The notes under the pieces are model-generated. The model saw nothing but the letters and a program-made list of their open reading frames with translations, was not told the DNA's origin and did not search any database. A program made the translations under genes and the position numbers. Shown piece by piece: positions 53,041 to 62,273 of a DNA stretch of 64,000 bases; positions within the stretch are counted from its first letter, which is position 1; every line of letters begins with the position of its first letter. Source of the DNA: Anaerosalibacter sp. Marseille-P3206. Lineage in GTDB: Bacteria; Bacillota; Clostridia; Tissierellales; Sporanaerobacteraceae. The stretch lies in the NCBI RefSeq assembly GCF_900155565.1, contig NZ_FUHM01000002.1:124001-188000 (forward strand), read 5' to 3'.

Positions 53041-53991
53041 TTAATTTTTATTTAATAAATTTACAACATATCTAAAAATATAATCTGATGCTTCATCATA
53101 ATTTTTGAAACTATCTAAATCAATCCATTTAATTCTATTATCTCTTCTAAACCATGTCAATTGCCTTTTTGCAAATTTTCGCGTACTTCTTTTAATTAAG
53201 TCTATAGACTCATCTAAAGTTAAATCTCCCTTAATATATGAAATGATTTCTTTATAACCCAAGGCTTGGAGAGAATTTAAATTCTCTGAATATCCCATAT
53301 CTAATAAACTTCTTACTTCTTCAACTAATCCATTTTCAATCATTTTGTCTACTCTATAGTTTATTCTTCTATATAATTCTTCTCTTTTCATATTTAAACC
53401 TATCATAATCACATCAAAATCTTCATTATATTTTCTAAAATCTTTATAATAAATAGACATAGGTTTTTTAGTGACATAATATATTTCTAGTGCACGAATT
53501 ATACGTTTCCTATCATTTATATGTATTCTATTTGTAGAGTCAGGATCAATATTTTTAAGCTCATTATATATAAATTCATTACCATATTTATCAGCAATTT
53601 TTTCATATTTCTCTCTAAACTCATAATTTGGAGGAACTTGAGTAAAGCTTAAATCATATACTAAAGAATTAATATATAAGCCTGTTCCTCCTACGACCAT
53701 AGGAAGCTTATTAATATTATGAATGTCATATATATATTTAGTTGCATTTTCTTTAAAATCTGAAACAGTAAATTCTTCATCAGGATAAACTATATCAATT
53801 AAATAATGAGGAATTCCACTCATTTCATCTTTAGTTATTTTAGCCGTTCCAATGTTCATATATTTATATATTTGCGCTGAATCAGCAGATACTATTTCTC
53901 CATTAAGTTTTTTTGCAAGACTTATAGATATTGCTGTTTTACCAATACCCGTTGGTCCCACTAATAAAAACAAGGGTATTTTTTTTGCCAT
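53041..53991 (-). CDS. miaA: MiaA, tRNA dimethylallyltransferase
   Basis: MiaA adds a dimethylallyl group to A37 of tRNAs reading UNN codons; MiaB, encoded at 58506, then methylthiolates it. The P-loop GPTGIGKT is near residue 12, with SADSAQIYKYMNIGTAKI, GGTGLYINSLVYDL and RKFAKRQLTWFRRD. The length is 316 residues from ATG 53991, which is well spaced from AAAGGA; ATG 54000 overlaps that site. Confidence 0.95.
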   Translation of the reverse strand: MAKKIPLFLLVGPTGIGKTAISISLAKKLNGEIVSADSAQIYKYMNIGTAKITKDEMSGIPHYLIDIVYPDEEFTVSDFKENATKYIYDIHNINKLPMVVGGTGLYINSLVYDLSFTQVPPNYEFREKYEKIADKYGNEFIYNELKNIDPDSTNRIHINDRKRIIRALEIYYVTKKPMSIYYKDFRKYNEDFDVIMIGLNMKREELYRRINYRVDKMIENGLVEEVRSLLDMGYSENLNSLQALGYKEIISYIKGDLTLDESIDLIKRSTRKFAKRQLTWFRRDNRIKWIDLDSFKNYDEASDYIFRYVVNLLNKN

Positions 53992-54003
53992 ATAAATCAT
54001 CCT

Positions 54004-55839
54004 TTACATAATTCTACTAAATTCTTTTTCTAATTCTCTTCTATTCATTTTAATTATAACAGGCCTTCCGTGAGGACAAGTATATGGGTTTTTTACTTCA
54101 AGTAGTTGATTTAATAATTCTTTTATTTCAATGTTAGAAATCTTGTCTCCACCTTTTATTGCATTTGAACAAGCTATCTTTGCAATCTTATCTGTATTTA
54201 AATCATAGTTACTTTTAATATCATCTTTAATATTATCTAGTACATCAAAAAATAGTTTTTCCATATTTGGTTTACCAAAAACTAAAGGTACACCTCTTAA
54301 TGCAATTGTATTAATACCAAATTCTTCAATGTCAAAACCTAAACTAATAAATAAAGGCTTATGTTCAACTACTACATCCATCTCACTACTTGTTAAATCT
54401 ATAATTAAGGGTGTAAGTAATTTTTGAATTACTACTTCCTCATTTTCAAATTCATCTTTGTATTTTTCATACATTATCCTTTCATGAGCAGCATGTTGAT
54501 CTAATATATAGAATTCATCTTGATTTCTGTCTTCTAATATTATATAGGTTCTAAACAATACACCTACAATATTAGAATTAGTAATTGCATTTGAGATATT
54601 AATTGATTTCTCTCTTAAAGAGTAATCCTCAACTTTTGGATTATAAGTGTTAATTGATTCTTCTATGGAATTACATTCGTTAAATATGTCTTTATGATTT
54701 TTATAATTTTTATCAATAATTGTTTCATTAGATATATCTATTTTATTATCTACTTTATCTAATTTATTATCAAAAATTAGCTCATCTAAAAAATTCATAG
54801 ATTCTTTTTCTGATCCAATTTGAGTTACTTCAATTTTAGGTATAGTAACAATTTCATTTAAATTGTTTTTAGTTATTTTATTAAATAAATTATTTAGTTC
54901 ATCTTGATTAGTAAACTTAATTTCTTCTTTTGTTGGGTGTATATTTACATCTATCATTTTTGGATCGATTTTTATATATAATATAAATACTGGATACTTA
55001 TTTATTGGTATTAATGATTTATAACATCCTTCTATAGTTTTTGTAATCTCGTCATTTTTTACACATCTACCGTTAACAAAAATATACTGATGTTTCCTAT
55101 TACCTCTATGAAAATTATTTTTAGATAAAAAACCTTCAATTTCTATACTTTTATCATTATAAGAAAAATACTTTAAATTATCAATGAAATCTTTTCCTAA
55201 AACAGAGTAAATATTTGAACTAATATTACCATTTCCAGGAGTCTTTAATGTTATTTTATTATCCTTGATATATTTAAAAGATATCTCTGGATTACCTAGT
55301 GCTAGTTTATAGACAACATCACTAATAAGATTCCCCTCAACTGTATCCTTTTTCAAAAACTTTTGTCTAACAGGTATATTATAAAAAAGATCTTTAACAA
55401 TCATTGAAGTACCTGTAGGACATCCAATCCAATCTTTATTAACTATCTTCCCTTCTTCTAATAAAACTCTTATTCCCTTTATGCTGTCTGATGTTCTAGT
55501 TAAAGTTTCCACCTTGCTTACCATACATATGCTAGCTAAGGCTTCTCCTCTAAAACCTAAAGAATATATGTTTTCCAAATCATCAATGTTAGAAATCTTA
55601 CTAGTTGAATGTCTTAAAAAAGCTAAATCAATTTGTTCTTCTTTTATTCCCACCCCATTGTCAGTTACTCTAATATAATCTTTACCACCATTAGCTATTT
55701 GTATAATTATATTATTAGAATTTGCATCAATTGAATTTTCTATTAGTTCTTTGACAACTGAAAAAGGCCTCTCTATTATCTCTCCTGCAGCTATCTTACT
55801 AATTGTTATATTGTCTAATAATTTAATATCATTATTCAT
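54004..55839 (-). CDS. mutL: MutL, mismatch repair endonuclease
   Basis: MutL nicks the new strand after MutS finds a mismatch. The N-terminal GHKL ATPase has SKIAAGEIIERPFSVVKELIENSIDA, DNGVGI, HSTSKI and LGFRGEALASI. The C-terminal nuclease site is present: DQHAAHERIMYE near residue 430 and CPHGRPVI near the end, so this is the endonuclease form found in species without MutH. The linker is long and acidic. The length is 611 residues. AAGGAGAG precedes the ATG. It follows mutS in one operon. Confidence 0.96.
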   Translation of the reverse strand: MNNDIKLLDNITISKIAAGEIIERPFSVVKELIENSIDANSNNIIIQIANGGKDYIRVTDNGVGIKEEQIDLAFLRHSTSKISNIDDLENIYSLGFRGEALASICMVSKVETLTRTSDSIKGIRVLLEEGKIVNKDWIGCPTGTSMIVKDLFYNIPVRQKFLKKDTVEGNLISDVVYKLALGNPEISFKYIKDNKITLKTPGNGNISSNIYSVLGKDFIDNLKYFSYNDKSIEIEGFLSKNNFHRGNRKHQYIFVNGRCVKNDEITKTIEGCYKSLIPINKYPVFILYIKIDPKMIDVNIHPTKEEIKFTNQDELNNLFNKITKNNLNEIVTIPKIEVTQIGSEKESMNFLDELIFDNKLDKVDNKIDISNETIIDKNYKNHKDIFNECNSIEESINTYNPKVEDYSLREKSINISNAITNSNIVGVLFRTYIILEDRNQDEFYILDQHAAHERIMYEKYKDEFENEEVVIQKLLTPLIIDLTSSEMDVVVEHKPLFISLGFDIEEFGINTIALRGVPLVFGKPNMEKLFFDVLDNIKDDIKSNYDLNTDKIAKIACSNAIKGGDKISNIEIKELLNQLLEVKNPYTCPHGRPVIIKMNRRELEKEFSRIM

Positions 55840-55851
55840 TGTTTTCTCTCC

Positions 55852-58479
55852 TTAGAGTTTCTTAGCCTCTTCAACTAAATCATACAAAATATTCATAGTA
55901 TCCATTGGTGTCAATTTAATAACATCGATATTCTTAATTTTATCTATAAATTTTTTATTATTGTTATCAAAAAAACTTATTTGTTCTAGTGAAGTTTCTG
56001 TTGAGACATCATTATCAGATTCTTTGATTGTTATATTATTATTTTTTTGATTTTCAATGGACTTTAATATTTCACGAGCTCTTTTTATGATTGAATCATT
56101 TATTCCAGCTAATCTAGCAACTTCAATTCCATAACTTCTATCAGTACCTCCTCGAACTATTTTTCTAAGGAAAATTATTTCTTCTCCTTTTTCCTCAACT
56201 AATATATTATAGTTAACAATACCTTCCATATCTTCTTCTAATTTTGTTAGTTCATGATAATGTGTTGCAAAAAGTGTTTTAGCCTTTATATTATTAGCGA
56301 TATATTCAATAACAGACCAAGCAATACTCAATCCATCAAATGTGCTTGTACCTCTTCCTACTTCATCTAATATTATTAATGAGTCTTTCGTTGCATTTTG
56401 AATAATATTTGATACTTCATTCATTTCAACCATAAAAGTACTTTCCCCTTGTGAAAGATTATCAGAGGCACCTATTCTAGTAAATATCCTATCTACAACA
56501 CCAATATTAGCATACTCAGCAGGTACAAAACTTCCTACTTGAGCCATTAAAGTAATTATAGCTACTTGTCTCATATAAGTTGATTTTCCAGCCATATTAG
56601 GACCAGTTATTATTAATACTCTTTGTTTATCTCTATTTAAATAGGTATCATTTGGTACAAACATAGTTTCTTTTAACATTTTTTCAACTACAGGATGTCT
56701 TCCATTTTTAATTTCAATTATTCCATCATTATTTAATTCTGGTCTTACGTAATTATTAGTATATGCAACTTGGCTCAATGAATTTAACCCATCAATCTTT
56801 GCAATTATCTTGCTGACCATTTGAACTCTTTCCATTTCATTCTTTATCATATCTCTAACTTGAATAAAAACTTCATATTCTAATTCTACTAATTTTTCTT
56901 CAGCACCAAGTATCTTTGCTTCCATTTCTTTTAATTCAGGTGTTATATATCTTTCAGAATTAGATAATGTTTGTTTTCTTATATAATATTCAGGCACTAA
57001 GTTCAAATATGATTTGGTTACATCAATATAATATCCAAAAACTTTGTTGTATCCTATTTTTAAGGTTTTTATGCCAGTTTTTTGCTTTTCAGTATCTTCT
57101 AATTTAGCTAACCACTCTTTACCATGGGTAGAAATATCTCTAAGCTCACTAATTTCACTATTAAAATCAGGCTTTATAATTCCTCCATCCTTTATTGTAA
57201 TAGGAGGATCATCTACAATAGAATTATCTATTAGAATATATAAATCATTTAAAGGGTCTATACTTTCTCCTAGTTGAATTAATTTTGAATTAGCAGTACT
57301 CATAAGCCTTTGCTTTAGGCTAGGAAGTACTTCAATGGAATTTTTCAAACAAATCAAATCTCTTCCATTACAATTTCCATATGCTATTTTCCCCATTATT
57401 CTCTCTAAATCATATATATCTTTTAAATACCCTTTTATTTCGTCCATTAAAATTATATCATCAGTAAAAGTTTCAATTATATCTAATCTATACTCTATAT
57501 CTTTAATATTTAACAATGGTTGTTCTAGCCATCTTTTTAAAAGCCTTCCCCCCATTGCTGTAGATGTCTTATCTAATAACCATATTAGAGAACCTTTTTT
57601 TTCTTTGCCTCTGATTGTTTCATTGATTTCCAAGTTTATTCTTGTATTTAAATCCAATGCCATATAATTATCAATAGAATAATAAGAAATATTATTTATA
57701 TGATTGGTTGTCATCTTTTGCGTATCTTGAAGGTAATCTAATAATATACCTGTAGATACAACAGAGTGTACTTTTCCATTTATATCTTTAAAACAATCTA
57801 TAGAATTTTTATCAAAATACTTCATTATGCTTTCATTAGAAGACTTATAACTAATATCTTCATCTCTATATTTTGCTATATAAGGATTTATTTTATTTTC
57901 TATTGTTTTCTTTAACTTTTGATTTTCATAAACAATACTGTTGACAATTATTTCTGAAGGTATTATTTTGCCTAATTCATCTAATAATGCAATAGAATTA
58001 TTTTTGATATTACCTTTAAATTCAGTAGTATACAATTCTCCTGTAGATATATCTACATATGAAATACCTACACCTTTATCATCCATAAAGACACTAGCTA
58101 AATAATTATTTGTTTTTTCATCTAGAACTTTAGAATCCATTATTGTTCCTGGTGTTATTACTCTTATAACATCTCTCTTAACTATACCTTTTGCAGTTGC
58201 AGGATCTTCTAATTGTTCACATATTGCTACCTTATAGCCTTTTTCAATTAATTTGGATATATAACTATCAGCAGCGTGATATGGAACCCCACACATAGGG
58301 GCTTTCTCTTTCTGGCCACATTCTCTCTTAGTCAGTGTAATTTCAAGTTCTTTAGATGCCTTAAGAGCATCTTCAAAAAACATCTCATAAAAATCTCCAA
58401 GTCTAAAAAATAATATACAATCATTATATTTAGATTTTACACTCGTATACTGTTTCATCATAGGTGTTAAATTATCCAA
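55852..58479 (-). CDS. mutS: MutS, mismatch recognition ATPase
   Basis: MutS clamps on mismatches and recruits MutL. The mismatch-reading Phe-x-Glu is in FFRLGDFYEMFFEDA near residue 30, with connector, lever and clamp domains following. The ATPase has Walker A TGPNMAGKSTYMRQ near residue 610, the GASDNLSQGESTFMVEM signature and DEVGRGTSTFDG. The length of 875 residues is full. The start is TTG 58479 with GGAGGG six bases upstream. Confidence 0.97.
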   Translation of the reverse strand: MDNLTPMMKQYTSVKSKYNDCILFFRLGDFYEMFFEDALKASKELEITLTKRECGQKEKAPMCGVPYHAADSYISKLIEKGYKVAICEQLEDPATAKGIVKRDVIRVITPGTIMDSKVLDEKTNNYLASVFMDDKGVGISYVDISTGELYTTEFKGNIKNNSIALLDELGKIIPSEIIVNSIVYENQKLKKTIENKINPYIAKYRDEDISYKSSNESIMKYFDKNSIDCFKDINGKVHSVVSTGILLDYLQDTQKMTTNHINNISYYSIDNYMALDLNTRINLEINETIRGKEKKGSLIWLLDKTSTAMGGRLLKRWLEQPLLNIKDIEYRLDIIETFTDDIILMDEIKGYLKDIYDLERIMGKIAYGNCNGRDLICLKNSIEVLPSLKQRLMSTANSKLIQLGESIDPLNDLYILIDNSIVDDPPITIKDGGIIKPDFNSEISELRDISTHGKEWLAKLEDTEKQKTGIKTLKIGYNKVFGYYIDVTKSYLNLVPEYYIRKQTLSNSERYITPELKEMEAKILGAEEKLVELEYEVFIQVRDMIKNEMERVQMVSKIIAKIDGLNSLSQVAYTNNYVRPELNNDGIIEIKNGRHPVVEKMLKETMFVPNDTYLNRDKQRVLIITGPNMAGKSTYMRQVAIITLMAQVGSFVPAEYANIGVVDRIFTRIGASDNLSQGESTFMVEMNEVSNIIQNATKDSLIILDEVGRGTSTFDGLSIAWSVIEYIANNIKAKTLFATHYHELTKLEEDMEGIVNYNILVEEKGEEIIFLRKIVRGGTDRSYGIEVARLAGINDSIIKRAREILKSIENQKNNNITIKESDNDVSTETSLEQISFFDNNNKKFIDKIKNIDVIKLTPMDTMNILYDLVEEAKKL

Positions 58480-58505
58480 AAAAATCCCTCCATTTAATTA
58501 GAAGG

Positions 58506-59867
58506 TTAAACTATTTTTCCTTCCATTGTAAAAGTTTTAAAATCCGTAACTTTTACATTAACAAATTTTCCAATTAAATTTTTATCTCCTTTAAAATGTA
58601 TTAACTTATTTGTTCTAGTTCTACCACTTAGAATTTTATCATCAGTTTTACTTACATCTTCTACTAATACATCAACAATTTTATCTTTATATTTTTTATT
58701 ATTTTCATAAAAAATAGGATATAGAGTATCTAATAATCTTTCAAATCTCTCATGTTTTAAGTCGTCAGGTATTTGATCCTTCATTTTTGCAGCAATAGTA
58801 CCTTCCCTTATAGAATATAGAAAAGTAAATGCGGAATCATATTTAACTTGTTTTACAAGTTCTAATGTATCCTGAAAATCTTTTTCTGTTTCTCCTGGAA
58901 ATCCTACAATTATATCTGTAGTCAAAGCAATGTTTGGAATTTCTTTCTTTACTTTATCTATTAGACTTAAATAATGTTCCACAGTATATTTTCTATTCAT
59001 ACTTTCTAGTAATATATTACTACCTGATTGCACAGGCAAATGTAAATGTTCACAAACTTTTTCACAGTCTCTCATAGCATAAATTAACTCATCTGACATA
59101 TCTTTTGGATGAGAAGTCATAAATCTAATTCTTTCAATTCCTTTTATTTTATTTACTTCCCTTAATAGTTCAGCAAAAGTAACTGGATTATCTAGGGTCT
59201 TGCCATAAGAATTTACGTTTTGACCTAGTAAAGTTACTTCTTTACAGCCTTCTTCTGCAAGTAGTTCGATTTCTCTTAATATATTTTTAGGTTCTCTACT
59301 GCTTTCTCTACCTCTTGTATAAGGAACTATACAATAAGTACAAAAATTATTACAACCATACATAATATTTACAAAAGATTTATAGCTATATTTTCTATTG
59401 TAATGTATATCTTCTAGAATTTCTCTACTGTCTTCTACTATATCTATCTCAGTTTTTCCCGTTTGAAGATGATTGTTTATTAATTGAGGTAGTTTATGAA
59501 TATTATTAGGTCCAAAAATTAAGTCAACATGTTTAAGTTTAGTTGTTATATATTCTCTTATATTTTCTCTTTGTGGCATACAGCCACATATTCCTATTAT
59601 TAAATCTTGTTTAATGCGTTTCAAATGCTTTAAAGCACCTAATTGACCATAAACTTTTAGTTCAGCATTTTCTCTTACTAAGCATGTATTAAATATAATC
59701 AAATCACTATCTTCTTTATTATCAGTTGGTTTATAACCCATATTTTCTAATATATATGATATTTTCTCTGAGTCATGATCATTCATTTGACAACCCATAG
59801 AATAAATAATGTATTTTTTCCCTTTTCCTAGACTCGCATATTTTTCTATTTCTTTGTTTAAACTCAT
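58506..59867 (-). CDS. miaB: MiaB, tRNA methylthiotransferase
   Basis: MiaB turns i6A37 of tRNA into ms2i6A37 using two 4Fe-4S clusters. The N-terminal cluster residues are in SMGCQMNDHDSEKI, NTCLVRENAE and GCMPQRE; the radical SAM motif is CNNFCTYC followed by IVPYTRGRESSR, which distinguishes MiaB from the RimO at 36068. A TRAM domain ends the protein. The length is 453 residues. CGGAGGT precedes the ATG. It heads the miaB-mutS-mutL-miaA-hfq run; a TATAAT with TG extension (59910-59915, minus) lies upstream. Confidence 0.95.
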   Translation of the reverse strand: MSLNKEIEKYASLGKGKKYIIYSMGCQMNDHDSEKISYILENMGYKPTDNKEDSDLIIFNTCLVRENAELKVYGQLGALKHLKRIKQDLIIGICGCMPQRENIREYITTKLKHVDLIFGPNNIHKLPQLINNHLQTGKTEIDIVEDSREILEDIHYNRKYSYKSFVNIMYGCNNFCTYCIVPYTRGRESSREPKNILREIELLAEEGCKEVTLLGQNVNSYGKTLDNPVTFAELLREVNKIKGIERIRFMTSHPKDMSDELIYAMRDCEKVCEHLHLPVQSGSNILLESMNRKYTVEHYLSLIDKVKKEIPNIALTTDIIVGFPGETEKDFQDTLELVKQVKYDSAFTFLYSIREGTIAAKMKDQIPDDLKHERFERLLDTLYPIFYENNKKYKDKIVDVLVEDVSKTDDKILSGRTRTNKLIHFKGDKNLIGKFVNVKVTDFKTFTMEGKIV

Positions 59868-60108
59868 TTATATACCTCCGTAAATCTTTTCATTGTTTTT
59901 ATCTACATTATTATATCATATTTTTATGTCAACTCATAAAAACTTTATTCAATACATAAGTGAATAATACTATATTTATAAAAGAGAAGTACATATTTGA
60001 ATTAATTGGTTGTTAAAAAATTAATCTAACTTTTAATAAATAATGTTTTATGGTATTATAGATGTGTATATAATAATCGTTTTTCATAATAAGAGGAGGG
60101 CTGTTTTT

Positions 60109-61302
60109 ATGAATTTTTCTCAAAGAATAACATCTATGCAACAATCACCAATTAGAAAACTAGTACCTTTTGCCCAAGAAGCAAAAAAGAAAGGTAAAAA
60201 AGTTTATCACTTAAACATAGGGCAACCAGATATCAAAACACCAGATGAATTTTTCGATGCTGTTAAAGGATTTAAAGAAGAAGTATTGGCTTACTCTTTA
60301 TCACAAGGAATGCCTGAATTAATTAATAGTATTAAACAATACTATGAAAAATATGATATTCATTTTGATGAAGATGAAATTCTTGTTACTAATGGGGGAA
60401 GTGAGGCATTAGTATTTTCTCTTATAGCAGTTTGTGACTATCAAGATGAAGTATTAGTTCCAGAACCTTTCTATACAAACTATAATGGCTTTGGTAACAT
60501 GGCAGGTGTAAAAGTCGTACCTATAACTACAAAAGCAGAAAACGGTTTCCACCTACCTGAAAAAGCAGAAATAGAAAAAGTAATAACCCCAAGAACAAAG
60601 GCAATATTATTTTCAAATCCAGGAAATCCAACTGGTACCATTTATACAAAAGAAGAATTATATATGTTAAGTGAAATTGCAAAAGAGCATAATCTTTTCA
60701 TTATAGCTGATGAGGTTTATAGAGAATTTGTATATGATGGATTAGAATCAATGAGTTTTGCAAAAATTGAAGATGTAAAAGACAGAGTTATTATAACTGA
60801 TAGTATATCAAAACGATATAGTGCATGTGGTGCAAGAATAGGCTGTATTGCTTCAAAAAATAAAGAATTAATGAAGCAAATATTAAAGCTTTGTCAAGGA
60901 AGACTTTGTGTTCCAACTATTGAGCAAATAGGAGCAGCAAACTTAATAAATGTACCAGATTCTTATTTTAAAGAAACAAATGAAGAATATGAAAAAAGAA
61001 GAGATGTTGTATACGAAGCGTTAAAGAAAATGGATGGCGTAGTATGTGAAAAGCCTCATGGAGCATTTTATGTTATTGCTAAGCTACCAATAGACGATGC
61101 AGAGAAGTTTGTAGTTTGGATGTTGCAAGAATTTGATATAGACAACGAAACTGTAATGATGGCACCTGCGGAAGGATTCTATGCAACTAAAGGTTTAGGT
61201 AAGGATGAAGTTAGAATTTCCTATTGTCTAAATGTAAATGATTTAGAACGAGCTATGTACTTATTAGATGAAGCATTAAAAGTTTATCCAGGTAGAAAAT
61301 AA
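60109..61302 (+). CDS. Class I/II pyridoxal-phosphate aminotransferase
   Basis: This is a second fold-type I aminotransferase, clearly different from the one at 47630. It has LNIGQPDIKTP, TNGGSEALVFSL, NPGNPTGTIYT, ADEVYREFVYDG and the PLP-lysine in SISKRYSACGARIG. The substrate cannot be assigned by eye; relatives are annotated as aspartate aminotransferases. The open frame begins at 60043 but AGGAGGG at 60094-60100 fixes ATG 60109, giving 397 residues. It is a single-gene unit with a strong terminator. Confidence 0.88.
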   Translation: MNFSQRITSMQQSPIRKLVPFAQEAKKKGKKVYHLNIGQPDIKTPDEFFDAVKGFKEEVLAYSLSQGMPELINSIKQYYEKYDIHFDEDEILVTNGGSEALVFSLIAVCDYQDEVLVPEPFYTNYNGFGNMAGVKVVPITTKAENGFHLPEKAEIEKVITPRTKAILFSNPGNPTGTIYTKEELYMLSEIAKEHNLFIIADEVYREFVYDGLESMSFAKIEDVKDRVIITDSISKRYSACGARIGCIASKNKELMKQILKLCQGRLCVPTIEQIGAANLINVPDSYFKETNEEYEKRRDVVYEALKKMDGVVCEKPHGAFYVIAKLPIDDAEKFVVWMLQEFDIDNETVMMAPAEGFYATKGLGKDEVRISYCLNVNDLERAMYLLDEALKVYPGRK

Positions 61303-61307
61303 ATCTA

Positions 61308-61334
61308 AAAAGAGCAGGTATTACCTGCTCTTTT
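61308..61334. terminator. Bidirectional terminator between aminotransferase and MerR-like gene
   Basis: AAAAGAGCAGG (61308-61318) pairs with CCTGCTCTTTT (61324-61334). A/T runs on both sides serve the convergent genes. Confidence 0.85.
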
Positions 61335-61350
61335 ATAACTTAATATTAAA

Positions 61351-61941
61351 TTATAATCTAAATATTTTTTTAAAGATATTCTTATTTGAATTTTCTTTTC
61401 TCTTAATCTGTTCTCTTAACTCAGCAACTTCATATGATTTTTCTTTTACTTTCATTTTAAGCTTCGCATTTTCACATATTAATACATCTCTTTCTTTACT
61501 ACTTATTTCTTTTCTAAGTTTTTCTAACTCATCTTTTAGCTCTAAAATCAATTTTTGATTATTATCATATTTTAATTCCAGTAATGGTTTTAAATCATCA
61601 TATATCTTTTCATATAGATTAGTACTTATTTCACTACATAAACTTCTAGTATCAATTTTTTCTAATGATGTTAATCTTGTTAATGCTAATTCATCTTGTT
61701 CATCAACTAATTCTTCTGGAGATTCTATTATTGTTTTTATTTGCTTATTGTTAAAGCCTTTTTCTTGTAATTCCTTTATATATTGAAATAATTCTATTTC
61801 CTTATAAGTATAGTATCTGTGATTTGATTCATTTCTTGGTATATCAATTTCAAATTCCTTTTCATAATATCTAAGTACATGAGGAGGATAATCTATAATC
61901 TCAGCCATTTCTGAAATTGTATATTTTTCATCAATATCCAT
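61351..61941 (-). CDS. MerR-type DNA-binding protein with C-terminal coiled coil
   Basis: The N-terminal 70 residues are a MerR winged helix (YTISEMAEIIDYPPHVLRYYEKEFEID, then RYYTYKEIELFQYIKELQEKGF). Residues 110-185 form a continuous charged coiled coil, and the end is basic. There is no ligand domain. RacA of B. subtilis, which anchors chromosome origins at the pole in sporulation, has the same general build, but so do other MerR-like proteins, and I cannot claim homology. The ATG at 61941 has a modest GAAGAG site. It is a single-gene unit. Confidence 0.75.
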   Translation of the reverse strand: MDIDEKYTISEMAEIIDYPPHVLRYYEKEFEIDIPRNESNHRYYTYKEIELFQYIKELQEKGFNNKQIKTIIESPEELVDEQDELALTRLTSLEKIDTRSLCSEISTNLYEKIYDDLKPLLELKYDNNQKLILELKDELEKLRKEISSKERDVLICENAKLKMKVKEKSYEVAELREQIKRKENSNKNIFKKIFRL

Positions 61942-62160
61942 CTCTTCTTATACCCCCTTAAAATACAGTTCTCTTATATTATTCTCTAACAATTGTATAT
62001 TTCCTTTTTATATTATAAATGTTTTTCATTTTTTTAATGACATATATTAACATAATATAATTAAAATTATTTATTTGTGCCAAAAAGATAAAATGGTCGA
62101 CACTATCTTTCAAATTAATCATATATACAGATAAAATAATTTTGGTTACATATTAAAATA
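61942..62160. other. Intergenic region upstream of the MerR-like gene
   Basis: No gene is visible. It must hold the minus-strand promoter of the MerR-like gene, but I see no good -35/-10 pair. AAAGATA (62084-62090) and TATCTTT (62104-62110) form an inverted repeat around a GTCGAC-containing loop. Confidence 0.4.
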
Positions 62161-62168
62161 GGTTAAAA

Positions 62169-62193
62169 AAAAGACTGGCTTAGCCAGTCTTTT
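62169..62193. terminator. Terminator downstream of the M42 genes
   Basis: AAAAGACTGGC (62169-62179) pairs with GCCAGTCTTTT (62183-62193) around TTA. On the minus strand a long T-run follows, so it ends the M42 transcript about 80 bases past the stop. Confidence 0.8.
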
Positions 62194-62208
62194 CTAAATC
62201 CAAAATAA

Positions 62209-62273
62209 TTTTCCGTCAATGAGTTTCAAGAAAAGTTATCCATATTTTATTGTTTTGATAGTAGCTTTTCTTA
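62209..62273. repeat. Copy B of the dispersed hairpin element
   Basis: AAGAAAAG (62228-62235) pairs with CTTTTCTT (62265-62272). CCG, AATGAGTTTCAA (62218-62229), TGATAG (62256-62261) and a following AGC with T-rich arm recur in the same order at 29034-29092. It overlaps the 3' end of the M42 gene. Confidence 0.5.

Noticed and set aside
59910-59932. A consensus promoter for miaB from TGTCAA and ATTATA on the minus strand
   Set aside because: The two boxes are only 11 bases apart. Only an extended -10 can be supported.
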